From Massilia sp. Root351 (lineage in GTDB: Bacteria > Pseudomonadota > Gammaproteobacteria > Burkholderiales > Burkholderiaceae_D), in contig NZ_LMDJ01000035.1 in assembly GCF_001425045.1 (NCBI RefSeq), forward strand, positions 62,001 to 126,000: DNA of 64,000 nucleotides, given 5' to 3'. A program made the position numbers and the translations under genes. Shown piece after piece: positions 35,762-45,900 of this stretch (the first letter of the stretch is position 1; every line of letters starts with the position of its first letter). The notes under the pieces were generated by a model. That model was not told where the DNA came from. It did not search any database and was given only the letters and a program-made list of their open reading frames with translations.

Positions 35762-36811
35762 ATGGATTCCCTACTGAAACACATGGTGGACATGACTGGC
35801 CACCGCGATCACACGATGCTGGACGTGTCGGTTATATCCGCCGTCCAGGAGCTGGCTGGCGCGCGGCAGACCCGCGTGCTGACGCTCACCTCGGTGCGCG
35901 GCCAGATCTTCGTGCGTCCGCGCGCCATCATCGTGTCGGGCAGTCCGGCCCGCATGGAAGAGCATGCCGACCCATCGTGCGCAGGCGATCCCATCAGCCA
36001 GTTTCCCGCCCTGGCCGACTGCATCGCGCGCCACGAAGCGTCGGCCGACCAGGTCGACGCCAACGGCAACCACACGCTGTGGCTGCCGATCTGGCTGGGC
36101 GACAAGGCCAACACCTGCCTGGAAATCGTCAATCCCACGCCCTACACCAGCGAAACCATCCACATCGTGGGCGGCATCGTCAGCGTCTACCGCAATTTCC
36201 AGAACCTGCTCGACTACAGCGAGCGCGACTCGCTGACCGGCCTGCTCAACCGCAAGACCTTCGACGACCAGCTGGCCAAGATGCTGCAAGCCAGCACCGC
36301 CGAGCAGGACGCGCTGGCGCTGCCGCCGGGCGAGCTGGAGCGGCGCCAGCATAACGACCAGGAAAAGCAGTGGCTGGCGGTGGTCGACGTGGACCACTTC
36401 AAGCACGTCAACGACAAGTTCGGCCACCTGTACGGCGACGAGGTGCTGATCCTGATCGCCAACCTGCTGACCTCGTCCTTCCGCGCGCAGGACCGCGTGT
36501 TCCGCTTCGGCGGCGAGGAGTTCGTGGTGCTGCTGCGCTCGACCTCGCAGGACAACGCGCACCGCATCATCGACCGCTTCCGCGCCAATGTCGAAACGCA
36601 CGAGTTCCCGCAGGTGGGCAAGGTGACGGTCAGCATCGGCTACGTCAGCATCAGCGCCTATCAGGCGCCGGTGATCATCCTCGGCCAGGCCGACCAGGCG
36701 CTGTACTATGCCAAGAGCCACGGCCGCAACAAAGTGTGCCACTACGACGAGCTGGTCAGCGGCGGCCTGCTGCAGGTGATCGAATCGAACGACGAGGCCG
36801 AGTTCTTCTAA
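35762..36811 (+). CDS. GGDEF diguanylate cyclase with N-terminal sensor domain
   Basis: This 349-residue protein makes c-di-GMP from two GTP. The GGDEF domain (about 160-345) has the active-site motif GGEEF near residue 250, and an RAQD inhibitory site (RxxD) five residues before it, so product inhibition is likely. The N-terminal 150 residues are soluble and GAF-like, with unknown ligand. ATG 35762 is chosen because upstream codons are leader sequence. It is divergent from the Tad pilus operon and convergent with an HD-GYP gene. Confidence 0.92.
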   Translation: MDSLLKHMVDMTGHRDHTMLDVSVISAVQELAGARQTRVLTLTSVRGQIFVRPRAIIVSGSPARMEEHADPSCAGDPISQFPALADCIARHEASADQVDANGNHTLWLPIWLGDKANTCLEIVNPTPYTSETIHIVGGIVSVYRNFQNLLDYSERDSLTGLLNRKTFDDQLAKMLQASTAEQDALALPPGELERRQHNDQEKQWLAVVDVDHFKHVNDKFGHLYGDEVLILIANLLTSSFRAQDRVFRFGGEEFVVLLRSTSQDNAHRIIDRFRANVETHEFPQVGKVTVSIGYVSISAYQAPVIILGQADQALYYAKSHGRNKVCHYDELVSGGLLQVIESNDEAEFF

Positions 36812-36814
36812 GCC

Positions 36815-36832
36815 GGCCCGGCCAGCCGGGCC
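36815..36832. terminator. Bidirectional hairpin between cyclase and HD-GYP genes
   Basis: Perfect 8-bp arms GGCCCGGC/GCCGGGCC around CA lie in the 24 bases between two convergent stops. There is no T-run on either side, so it is a terminator-like hairpin only. Confidence 0.4.
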
Positions 36833-36835
36833 TAT

Positions 36836-38059
36836 CTAACCCGCCAGGGTGAGAAAGCGCATCGGGTCGACATTCCACTTCGCCGGCGACTCATGGCCGA
36901 CGATCTTGTCGCCGCCGCCAAAGCCCAGTCCGCGCGCCAGATCCACCGTTTCCGGCTTGATGTAGACATTGTTCCTGGTGTGGAAGAAGACATTGACCTT
37001 GGGCGCCAGCAGATTGGTTTCGTGCGGCTCGACCACCACGCCCAGGCGGCCCGACTCCAGCATCACCATGGTGCCCACCGGATAGATGCCGACGCAGCGC
37101 ATGAATTCCTGCGCGTACACCGGGTTGAAGTGGAACTTGCTCCACTCATAGATCTTGCGCAGCGCGGCGGCCGCCGGCATGCCCTTGTGATAGCAGCGAT
37201 CGGCGGTGATGGCGTCATATACGTCGACGATGGCAGCCATTTGCGCCAGTTCGCTGATGGCGTCGCCGGACAGCTTGTTCGGGTAGCCGCTGCCGTCGCG
37301 CCGCTCGTGGTGGTGCAGCGTGATGTCGAGCGCGATGTCGTTGACCTCCGGCGACTGGCGCAGGATATCGAAACCATCCTGCGGATGCTTGCGGACGATG
37401 GCGAATTCCTCGTCCGTCAGCGCGGCCGGCTTGTTCAGCACGGCGTCCGGCACCAGCGCCTTGCCGGTGTCGTGCAGCAGCCCCCCCAAGCCCGCCTGGC
37501 GCGTGATGTCCGGATCCATGCCGCGCGAATTGCAGAACGCCACCAGCAGCGCGCACACGCTCACCGAGTGCAGAAACGTGTAATCGTCCTTGTTCTTGAT
37601 GCGCAGCAGCCCGACCAGCGCGCCCGGATTGCGCAGGATGGACTCGGTGATGTTCTGCACCACCGGCTGCACCTGGCCGATCTCGATGGCCTTGCCCAGG
37701 CGCGCGTCGCGCATCACCGTGCGCACCAGGCTGGACGCCTGGTGCCGGACCTGCGCCGCGCGCGACAGCTCCTCGCCCAGCGACACCCGGGTCACCAGCG
37801 CCGGCTTGGCGGCCAGTTCGGTCAGTTCGCGCTCGGTGGCCAAATTGGCCTCGTCCAGCGTGGGCGCGTCCTGCACATCCAGTCCCTTGGAACTGTCGAT
37901 CACCACGTCATGGATGCCGGCCTTCAGGATCTTGCGGATCTCGTCCTCACTGCTGATGACGAAACGGTTGCGGATGAACGGATGGGTCATCCAGTCGCAA
38001 CTGAGGTCATGGATATACATGCCCACTGCCAGCTGGGAAGAATCAACTTTCTTGAGCAT
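36836..38059 (-). CDS. HD-GYP c-di-GMP phosphodiesterase with DUF3391
   Basis: The 407-residue protein has an N-terminal DUF3391 domain (KKVDSSQLAVGMYIHDLSCDW) and a C-terminal HD-GYP domain. The catalytic metal motif HDTGK and the HHHERRDGSGYP stretch are intact, so it should hydrolyse c-di-GMP to GMP. It lies head-to-tail against a diguanylate cyclase gene next to the Tad pilus operon, suggesting local control of surface attachment by c-di-GMP. No receiver domain is present. Confidence 0.93.
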   Translation of the reverse strand: MLKKVDSSQLAVGMYIHDLSCDWMTHPFIRNRFVISSEDEIRKILKAGIHDVVIDSSKGLDVQDAPTLDEANLATERELTELAAKPALVTRVSLGEELSRAAQVRHQASSLVRTVMRDARLGKAIEIGQVQPVVQNITESILRNPGALVGLLRIKNKDDYTFLHSVSVCALLVAFCNSRGMDPDITRQAGLGGLLHDTGKALVPDAVLNKPAALTDEEFAIVRKHPQDGFDILRQSPEVNDIALDITLHHHERRDGSGYPNKLSGDAISELAQMAAIVDVYDAITADRCYHKGMPAAAALRKIYEWSKFHFNPVYAQEFMRCVGIYPVGTMVMLESGRLGVVVEPHETNLLAPKVNVFFHTRNNVYIKPETVDLARGLGFGGGDKIVGHESPAKWNVDPMRFLTLAG

Positions 38060-38164
38060 ACGGGGCCTGCAAACGCGGTAAACGATAGGGAAGGGTTAGA
38101 ATCAGTATAACAAATAGTTTCCACCCGGATTTACACTTTTGTCCTGAACATAGCCCCACGCCAC

Positions 38165-39094
38165 ATGGAATTACGCCAACTCCGCTATTTCGTCGCGATC
38201 GTCGACCACGGCGCGCTGTCGCGCGCGGCCACAGTGCTGCACGTGGCGCAGCCGGCGCTGACGCAACAGCTGCGCCAGCTGGAGGAAGAACTGGGCGCCC
38301 AGTTGCTGCACCGTTCCGCGCAGGGCGTGCTCAGCACCGACGCCGGCAAGGTGTTCTACGAGCACGCCCAGGCCATCCTGAAGCAGGTGGCGGACGCCAA
38401 ATCGGCCGTCACCCAGTCCGCCGAGCGGCCCAGCGGCAGCGTCACCTTGGGCCTGCCGCACAGCATCTCGGGCGCGCTGGCGCTGCCGCTGCTGTCCGCC
38501 GCGCGCGCCCAGTTCCCCGAAATTACCTTGCAGCTGACCGAAGAACTGACCGGCAACCTGGCCGAGCAGCTCAAATCCGGCCGCGTCAACCTGGCCGTGC
38601 TGTTCGACGACGGCCAGCTATCGCCCTTCGTCTGCACCCCGCTGGTGGAAGAAGAGCTGCGCTTCATCTGCCGCGCCGGCTCGCCCTGGGCCGCAGGGCG
38701 CGACAAGGTCACGCTGGCGCAAGCGCTGGCGGCCCAGCTGATCCTGCCCGGGCCGCAGCACGGCGTGCGGCCGCGCATCGAAAGCGTGGCGCGCGGCGCC
38801 GGGCTGGCCACCGCCAACGTCATAGAAATCAACTCCATCGCCATCCTGAAATCCGCCCTGCTGGCCGACATGGGCGCGACCATTTTGCCTGTGGCGCCGG
38901 TGCTGGCCGAGATCGAGCGCGGCGCCATGGTGGCCCTGCCGATCGAGCAGCCGTCCATCTCGCGCACGGTGGTGCTGTGCGGCTCCAAGAACATCCCCCT
39001 GACCAACGCCGGCGCCGCCGTCAGCCGCCTGGCCTGCCAGGTGGCCGCCGACCTCTGCCACAGCCACTACTGGCTGGGCGCCCGCCTGCTCTAA
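38165..39094 (+). CDS. LysR-family regulator, Nac/Cbl-like
   Basis: This 309-residue LysR regulator begins with MELRQLRYFVAIVDHGALSRAATVLHVAQPALTQQ-like HTH residues (helix-turn-helix near 18-37). Its effector domain is close to the nitrogen-assimilation/aromatic subfamily in pattern. It is upstream of the 2-oxoacid oxidoreductase gene on the same strand with a 229-base gap, so it may regulate that gene, but no strong LysR box is visible. Confidence 0.85.
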   Translation: MELRQLRYFVAIVDHGALSRAATVLHVAQPALTQQLRQLEEELGAQLLHRSAQGVLSTDAGKVFYEHAQAILKQVADAKSAVTQSAERPSGSVTLGLPHSISGALALPLLSAARAQFPEITLQLTEELTGNLAEQLKSGRVNLAVLFDDGQLSPFVCTPLVEEELRFICRAGSPWAAGRDKVTLAQALAAQLILPGPQHGVRPRIESVARGAGLATANVIEINSIAILKSALLADMGATILPVAPVLAEIERGAMVALPIEQPSISRTVVLCGSKNIPLTNAGAAVSRLACQVAADLCHSHYWLGARLL

Positions 39095-39119
39095 ATCCCC
39101 CCTTTCCCCACCGACAAAT

Positions 39120-39136
39120 GGGGTCAGGGTTAATTT
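39120..39136 (+). repeat. Partial REP-like element
   Basis: GGGGTCAGGGTTAATTT starts 26 bases after the LysR stop. It shares the GGGGTCAG core with the palindromic elements near 56875 but lacks the second arm. I recall the same string as a frequent intergenic repeat in related genomes. Confidence 0.4.
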
Positions 39137-39187
39137 CCGCAGCGTTCCATCATTTTTTCTTATACCCCCATTGGCAATCGGTATTTC

Positions 39188-39198
39188 CGTATACGTCA
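39188..39198 (+). promoter_or_regulatory. Possible half-box shared with the icmF operator
   Basis: CGTATACGTCA differs in one base from the CGTAAACGTCA half of the operator at 42939-42958. It lies 126 bases upstream of the oxidoreductase gene. A TACACT -10-like element is at 39208-39213. This suggests a common MerR-type regulator, but only one half matches well. Confidence 0.35.
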
Positions 39199-39323
39199 AC
39201 TAAGCCCTACACTGAAACATTGGTAATGCCGCCCACCGGCGGCGTTACGGCTGCACCTGCTGTGCCTTACCCGGCGCGGCGCAGGAGCGGCGAACCACCC
39301 GAACACCATTTGGAGACATCACC

Positions 39324-42300
39324 ATGGCCGACAATACGGCACCAGCACAGGCGCCTTCGCGCCTGACCAGCGTCACGCTCGACGACAAATACACCGCCAC
39401 CGCCGGCAGCATCTTCCTGTCCGGCATCCAGGCCCTGGTGCGCCTGCCGATGATGCAGCAGATCCGCGACGCCGCCGCCGGCCTGAATACCGCCGGCTTC
39501 ATCTCCGGCTACCGCGGCTCGCCGCTGGGCGGCCTGGACGAGACCCTGTGGAAGGCCAAGCCGCACCTGGAACAGCACCATGTGCAGTTCATCCCGGGCG
39601 TCAACGAGGACCTGGCCGCGACCGCCGTGTGGGGCTCGCAGCAGGTGGACCTGATCGGCGAGAGCAAGTACGACGGCGTGTTCGCCATGTGGTACGGCAA
39701 GGGCCCGGGTGTGGACCGCTGCGGCGATGTCTTCAAGCACATGAACCATGCCGGCACCTCGAAGCACGGCGGCGTGCTGCTGGTGGCCGGCGACGACCAC
39801 GGCGCCTACTCGTCCACCCTGCCGCACCAGTCCGACCACATCTTCTCGGCCTGCATGATCCCGGTGCTGTACCCCTGCAACGTGCAGGAATACCTGGACC
39901 TGGGCGTGCACGGCTGGGCCATGTCGCGCTTTTCCGGCTGCGCGGTGGCCTTCAAGGCGCTGGCCGACACGGTCGAATCGTCGGCCTCCATCGACGCCGA
40001 TCCCTTCCGCGTGGAGGTCAGGCTGCCGAAGGAGTTCCATATGCCGGAAGGCGGCCTGAACGCCCGCCTGTCGGCCATCCCGCTGGGCCAGCAGGCGCGC
40101 AACCAGGAAGCGCTGATGCAGGACTATAAGATCTACGCCGCCCTCGCCTACGCCCGCGAAAACAAGCTGAACCACACGACCATCGACTCCAAGGACGCCA
40201 AGCTGGGCATCATCGCCTCCGGCAAGTCCTACCTGGACGTGCTGGAAGCGCTGGAAGAACTGGGCATCGACGAAGCCATGGCCGCCACCGTCGGCCTGCG
40301 CCTGTTCAAGGTGGCCATGCCGTGGCCGCTGGAGCCGGACAGCGTGCGCGAATTCGCGCAGGGCCTGGACGAGATCCTGGTGGTGGAAGAGAAGCGCCAG
40401 TTCGTCGAATACCAGCTCAAGGAGCAACTGTACAACTGGCGCGACGACGTGCGTCCGCGCGTGATCGGCAAGTTCGACGACAAGGGCGAATGGGTGGCCC
40501 CGCGCGGCGAATGGCTGCTGCCGCCCAAGGCCGATTTCTCGGTGTCGCAGGTGGCGCGCGTGATCGCCTCGCGCGTCAAGCAGTACATCACCGACACCAA
40601 CATCCAGGACCAGATCAAGGCCCGCCTGACCTTCCTGGACGCCAAGGACGCGGTACTGAAGAAAGCCATCAACACGCCGTTCCGCCCGGCCTTCTACTGC
40701 TCCGGCTGCCCGCACAACACCTCCACCAAGGTCCCGGACGGTTCCTTCGCGCTGGCCGGCATCGGTTGCCACGTGATGGCCACCTCGATCTACCCCGAGT
40801 ACAACAAGCTGACCACCCACATGGGCGGCGAAGGCGCGCCGTGGATCGGCCAGGCCGCGTTCTCGAAAGTGCCGCACGTGTTCCAGAACCTGGGCGACGG
40901 CACCTACTTCCACTCCGGCTACCTGGCGATCCGCGCCGCCGTGGCGGCCAAGGTCAACATCACCTACAAGATCCTGTACAACGATGCCGTAGCCATGACC
41001 GGCGGCCAGCCGGTGGACGGCACCGTCTCGGTGCCAATGATCGCGCAGCAGATGGCCGCCGAGGGCGTCAAGCGCATCGCGCTGGTGACCGAAGACCTGA
41101 GCCGCTACACCGACCGCTCCGCCCTGCCTGCCATCGTCTCGCTGCACGACCGCAAGGAGATCGACGCGGTACAGCGCGAACTGCGCGAACTGGAAGGCTG
41201 CTCGGTGCTGATCTACGACCAGACCTGCGCCGCCGAGAAGCGCCGCCGCCGCAAAAAGGGCGAGTTCCCCGACCCGAACAAGCGCATGGTCATCAACGAA
41301 GCGGTGTGCGAAGGCTGCGGCGACTGCGGCGTGCAGTCCAACTGCGTGTCCATCCTGCCCAAGGAAACCGACTTCGGCCGCAAGCGCACCATCGACCAGT
41401 CCTCCTGCAACAAGGACTACTCGTGCGTGAAGGGCTTCTGCCCGTCGTTCGTGACGGTGGAAGGCGGCGCGCTGAAGAAATCGAAGACCGGCGTGAGCAA
41501 GGACAAGAGCGTCGGCGACGGCTGGGAAGAACTGCCGCAGCCAACGCTGCCGGCCTGCGAGCAGCCGTACAACATCCTCATCAACGGCATCGGCGGCACC
41601 GGCGTGATTACCGTCGGCGCGCTGATGGGCATGGCCGCGCACCTGGAAGGCAAAGGCGCGTCGGTGCTGGACATGACCGGCATGTCGCAGAAAAACGGTT
41701 CGGTCACCTCGCACGTGAAAGTGGCCAAGTCGCCGTCGCACCTGCGCGCGCAGCGCATCGCCACCGGCGAGGCCGACCTGATCCTGGGCTGCGACATGCT
41801 GACCGCCGGCGCGGCCGATGCGGTATCGAAGATGCGTCCGGGCCGCACGCTGGCCGTGGTCAACCTGCACGAGCAGCCGCCCGGCACCTTCGCGCAACAG
41901 GCCGACTGGCAGTACCCGGCCGCCGAAGTGCGCGCGCTGATCGAGGAATCGGTGGGCGCGGCCCAGTACCACAGCGCCGACTTCATCGACGCCACCAAGC
42001 TGGCCACCGCGCTGATGGGCGATTCGATCGCCGCCAACCTGTTCATGCTGGGCTACGCCTGGCAGCGCGGCCGCATCCCGCTGACGGAAGCGTCGCTGCT
42101 GCGCGCCATCGAACTGAATGGCGTGGGCGTGGAAGCGAACAAGAAGAGCTTCCTGTGGGGCCGCCGCGCCGCCGTGGACCTGAAGCGCGTGGAGAAGACC
42201 GCGATTCCAAGCCAGGCCATCGTGGTGCAGATGCCGCAAAGCCTGGAAGCGGTGATCAAGAAGCGCGTCGAGTTCCTGACCGGCTACCAGGACGCCGGCT

Positions 42301-42884
42301 ACGCCGCGTCGTACGAACAGCTGGTGCAACAGGTGCGCGCCAAGGATGCCGGCCTGAACCTGGGCAACAAGCTGTCCATGGCGGTGGCCAAGTCGCTCTC
42401 CAAGCTGATGGCCTACAAGGACGAGTACGAAGTGGCGCGCCTGTACACCGACGGCCGCTTCGTCGAGCAGCTGCAGTCCCAGTTCGAAGGCAACTTCTCG
42501 CTGAAGTTCAACCTGGCGCCGCCGCTGCTGGCCAAGAAGGACGCCAAGGGCCACCTGGTGAAAGCCGAATTCGGCTCGTGGATGTGGAGCGCATTCAAGC
42601 TGCTGGCCAAGCTGAAAGGCCTGCGCGGCGGTGCGTTCGACATCTTCGGCTACACGGAAGAGCGTAAGATGGAACGCGCGCTGATCGCCGAGTACCGCGA
42701 ACTGGTCGGCACCGTGCTGGCACAGTTGAACGCCGGCAACTACGACACGGCCGTGGCGCTGGCGCAACTGCCGGAGAAGATCCGCGGCTTCGGCCATGTG
42801 AAGGAAAAAGCGGTGGCCGAGTTCCGCGCCGAGAAAGCGCGCCTGCTGGCCGCCTTGGGCGGCGGGCACCAGCACGCCGCGTGA
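39324..42884 (+). CDS. Fused indolepyruvate/2-oxoacid:ferredoxin oxidoreductase
   Basis: A 1186-residue fused enzyme that oxidatively decarboxylates 2-oxoacids to acyl-CoA. The N-terminal pyrimidine-binding region contains SGYRGSPLGGLDETLW. The TPP-binding part has CSGCPHNTS (near residue 460) and GDGTYFHSGYLA (near 525). A cysteine cluster (CEGCGDCGVQSNC, then CNKDYSCVKGFC, residues about 660-710) binds iron-sulfur. The gamma domain begins at NGIGGTGVITVGALMGMAA (about 755), followed by a long C-terminal region. The family is annotated for aryl pyruvates; the neighbour IcmF suggests branched-chain oxoacids are possible. GGAG precedes the ATG. Confidence 0.92.
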   Translation: MADNTAPAQAPSRLTSVTLDDKYTATAGSIFLSGIQALVRLPMMQQIRDAAAGLNTAGFISGYRGSPLGGLDETLWKAKPHLEQHHVQFIPGVNEDLAATAVWGSQQVDLIGESKYDGVFAMWYGKGPGVDRCGDVFKHMNHAGTSKHGGVLLVAGDDHGAYSSTLPHQSDHIFSACMIPVLYPCNVQEYLDLGVHGWAMSRFSGCAVAFKALADTVESSASIDADPFRVEVRLPKEFHMPEGGLNARLSAIPLGQQARNQEALMQDYKIYAALAYARENKLNHTTIDSKDAKLGIIASGKSYLDVLEALEELGIDEAMAATVGLRLFKVAMPWPLEPDSVREFAQGLDEILVVEEKRQFVEYQLKEQLYNWRDDVRPRVIGKFDDKGEWVAPRGEWLLPPKADFSVSQVARVIASRVKQYITDTNIQDQIKARLTFLDAKDAVLKKAINTPFRPAFYCSGCPHNTSTKVPDGSFALAGIGCHVMATSIYPEYNKLTTHMGGEGAPWIGQAAFSKVPHVFQNLGDGTYFHSGYLAIRAAVAAKVNITYKILYNDAVAMTGGQPVDGTVSVPMIAQQMAAEGVKRIALVTEDLSRYTDRSALPAIVSLHDRKEIDAVQRELRELEGCSVLIYDQTCAAEKRRRRKKGEFPDPNKRMVINEAVCEGCGDCGVQSNCVSILPKETDFGRKRTIDQSSCNKDYSCVKGFCPSFVTVEGGALKKSKTGVSKDKSVGDGWEELPQPTLPACEQPYNILINGIGGTGVITVGALMGMAAHLEGKGASVLDMTGMSQKNGSVTSHVKVAKSPSHLRAQRIATGEADLILGCDMLTAGAADAVSKMRPGRTLAVVNLHEQPPGTFAQQADWQYPAAEVRALIEESVGAAQYHSADFIDATKLATALMGDSIAANLFMLGYAWQRGRIPLTEASLLRAIELNGVGVEANKKSFLWGRRAAVDLKRVEKTAIPSQAIVVQMPQSLEAVIKKRVEFLTGYQDAGYAASYEQLVQQVRAKDAGLNLGNKLSMAVAKSLSKLMAYKDEYEVARLYTDGRFVEQLQSQFEGNFSLKFNLAPPLLAKKDAKGHLVKAEFGSWMWSAFKLLAKLKGLRGGAFDIFGYTEERKMERALIAEYRELVGTVLAQLNAGNYDTAVALAQLPEKIRGFGHVKEKAVAEFRAEKARLLAALGGGHQHAA

Positions 42885-42894
42885 TAAGACCTCG

Positions 42895-42919
42895 GGTCGG
42901 ACCTGCCGGGTCCGACCCC
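42895..42919. repeat. REP-like hairpin after the oxidoreductase gene
   Basis: Perfect 10-base arms GGGTCGGACC/GGTCCGACCC close a TGCCG loop, 10 bases after the stop codon. The arms match the element at 52581-52607. It may also act as a transcription barrier before icmF, though no T-run follows immediately. Confidence 0.6.
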
Positions 42920-42932
42920 TGCATTTTCCGCT

Positions 42933-42964
42933 TGACTTGACGTTAACGTAAACGTCATATAATC
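42933..42964 (+). promoter_or_regulatory. icmF promoter with MerR-type operator in a 20-bp spacer
   Basis: TTGACT (-35, 42933-42938) and a perfect TATAAT (-10, 42959-42964) are separated by exactly 20 bases. That spacer is itself a dyad with 7-bp arms TGACGTT/AACGTCA. Over-long 19-20 bp spacers filled by a palindrome are the hallmark of promoters controlled by MerR-family regulators. The dyad resembles, from memory, the LiuR box of branched-chain amino acid degradation genes in proteobacteria. No MerR gene is in the window. Confidence 0.7.
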
Positions 42965-42998
42965 AAAATTCTCGCGTTCCAGAACGACAAGGACACCC

Positions 42999-45900
42999 AT
43001 GAACGACCTCTCCGCTCCGAAACTCGCCGCCGTGCCCGAGCAGGCCAAGCTGGCCAACAAGGTACGCTTCGTCACCGCCGCCTCGCTGTTCGACGGCCAC
43101 GACGCCTCGATCAACATCATGCGCCGCATCCTGCAGTCGAACGGCGTGGAAGTGGTGCACCTGGGCCACAACCGTTCGGTGGACGAAGTGGTCACCGCCG
43201 CGCTGGCGGAGGATGTGCAAGGCATCGCCATCTCCAGCTACCAGGGCGGCCACGTCGAGTACTTCAAATACATGCTGGACCTGCTGCGCGAACGCGGCGG
43301 CGCCCACATCAAGGTGTTCGGCGGCGGCGGCGGCGTGATCGTGCCGGAGGAAATCGCCGACCTGCACGCCTATGGCGTGACCCGCATCTTCAGCCCGGAA
43401 GACGGCCAGCGCATGGGCCTGGTGGGCATGATCCAGTGGATGGTGCAGCAATGCGACATCGACCTGTCCCAGTATTCCCCGACCGCGCTGGCGCCACTGC
43501 GCGAAGGCAGCGTGGCGGACCGCCACCGTCCGCTGGCCCAGCTGATCACGGCGCTGGAAAACGAGAAGGCCACGCCCGAGCTGCGCGCTGAACTGCGCGC
43601 CGCGGCCGAAAACCTGCCGGTACCTGCGCTGGGCATCACCGGCACCGGCGGCGCCGGCAAGTCCTCGCTGACCGATGAGCTGATCCGCCGCATCCGCCTG
43701 GACCAGGGCGACGCGCTCAACCTCGCCGTCATCTCCATCGACCCGTCGCGCCGCAAATCCGGCGGCGCACTGCTGGGCGACCGCATCCGCATGAACGCCA
43801 TCGCCCCGTGGGCCGGACAAGCGCGCGTGTTCATGCGCTCGCTGGCCACGCGCGAAGCGGGCTCCGAAATTTCGCAGGCGCTGCCGGACGTGATCGCCGC
43901 CTGCAAGGTGGCCGGCTTCGACCTGGTGATCGTCGAGACCTCCGGCATCGGCCAGGGCGACGCCGCCATCGTGCCGCACGTCGACGTCTCCATGTACGTG
44001 ATGACGCCCGAATTCGGCGCCGCTTCGCAGCTGGAAAAAATCGACATGCTCGATTTCGCCGACTTCATCGCCATCAACAAATTCGACCGCAAGGGCGCGC
44101 AGGACGCGCTGCGCGACGTGGCCAAGCAATACCAGCGCAACCGCGAACTGTGGAGCCGGCGCCCCGACGAAATGCCGGTGTACGGCACCCAGGCGTCGCG
44201 CTTCAACGACGACGGCGTGACCGCGCTGTACCAGGGCCTGGTGGGCAAGCTGGCCGAATTCGGCATGAAGACCGTGCCGGGCGCGCTGGCCAAGTCCGAA
44301 GTACGCTTTAGCAGCGGCAAGAACGTGATCGTGCCGCCGGCGCGCGCGCGCTACCTGGCCGAGATTTCGGACACCGTGCGCGGCTACCACAAGAACACCG
44401 CCAAGCAGGTGAAACTGGCGCGCGAGCGCCAGCAGCTGCGCGAATCGAAGCGCATGCTGGCCGCCGCCAAGGCCGGCCTGGACCTGGGCGCCGATTTCGA
44501 CGAACTGATCGCCGAGCGCGACAGCGCCATGGAAGCCGGCGCCAAGAAGCTGCTGGCCCAGTGGCCGGACATGCAGGCCGCCTACGCCGGCGACGACTAC
44601 GTGGTGAAAATCCGCGACAAGGAAATCCGCACCCGCCTGATCTCGCACACGCTGTCCGGCACCAAGGTGCGCAAGGTGGCGCTGCCGCGCTACGAGGACG
44701 ACGGCGAAGTGCTGCGCTTCCTGATGTCCGAGAACGTGCCGGGATCCTTCCCGTTCACGGCCGGCGTGTTCGCCTTCAAGCGCGAAGGCGAAGACCCGAC
44801 CCGCATGTTCGCCGGCGAAGGCGACGCGTTCCGCACCAACCGCCGCTTCAAGCTGGTCTCCACCGGCATGGACGCCAAGCGCCTGTCGACCGCGTTCGAC
44901 TCGGTCACGCTGTACGGCGCCGACCCTGCGATCCGTCCCGACATCTACGGCAAAGTGGGCAACTCGGGCGTATCGATCGCCACGCTGGACGACATGAAGG
45001 TGCTGTACGACGGCTTCAACCTGTGCAGTCCGAGCACCTCGGTGTCGATGACCATCAACGGACCCGCGCCCACCATCCTGGCCATGTTCATGAACACCGC
45101 CATCGACCAGCAGGTGGACAAGTTCGTGGAAGAGAACAAGCGCCAGCCGAGCGCCGACGAAGCGGCCAAGATCAAGGACTGGGTGCTGCAGAACGTGCGC
45201 GGCACCGTGCAGGCCGACATCCTGAAGGAAGACCAGGGCCAGAACACCTGCATCTTCTCCACCGAGTTCTCGCTCAAGGTGATGGGCGACATCCAGGAAT
45301 ACTTCGTGCACCACCAGGTGCGCAACTTCTACTCGGTCTCCATCTCCGGCTACCACATTGCCGAAGCGGGCGCGAACCCGATCTCGCAGCTGGCGTTCAC
45401 GCTGTCGAACGGCTTCACCTTCGTGGAAGCCTACCTGGCGCGCGGCATGCACATCGACGATTTCGCGCCCAACCTGTCGTTCTTCTTCTCCAACGGCATG
45501 GACCCGGAATACACGGTGCTGGGCCGCGTGGCGCGCCGCATCTGGGCCGTGGCCATGCGCGACAAGTACGGCGCCAACGACCGCTCGCAGAAGCTGAAGT
45601 ACCACGTGCAGACCTCGGGCCGTTCGCTGCACGCGCAGGAGATCGACTTCAACGACATCCGCACCACCTTGCAGGCGCTGATCGCCATCTACGACAACTG
45701 CAACTCGCTGCACACCAACGCCTACGACGAAGCCATCACCACGCCGACCGACGAATCCGTCCGCCGCGCGCTGGCGATCCAGCTGATCATCAACCGCGAA
45801 TGGGGCCTGGCCAAGAACGAGAACCCGAACCAGGGTTCCTTCATCATGGACGAGCTGACCGACATGGTGGAAGAAGCGGTGCTGCAGGAGTTCGAGCGCA

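Noticed and set aside
39267..42875. A 1202-codon open frame on the minus strand opposite the oxidoreductase gene.
   Set aside because: It mirrors codon-position bias of a GC-rich gene, is full of His, Arg, Ala and Gly without domains, and the plus-strand gene is unmistakable.
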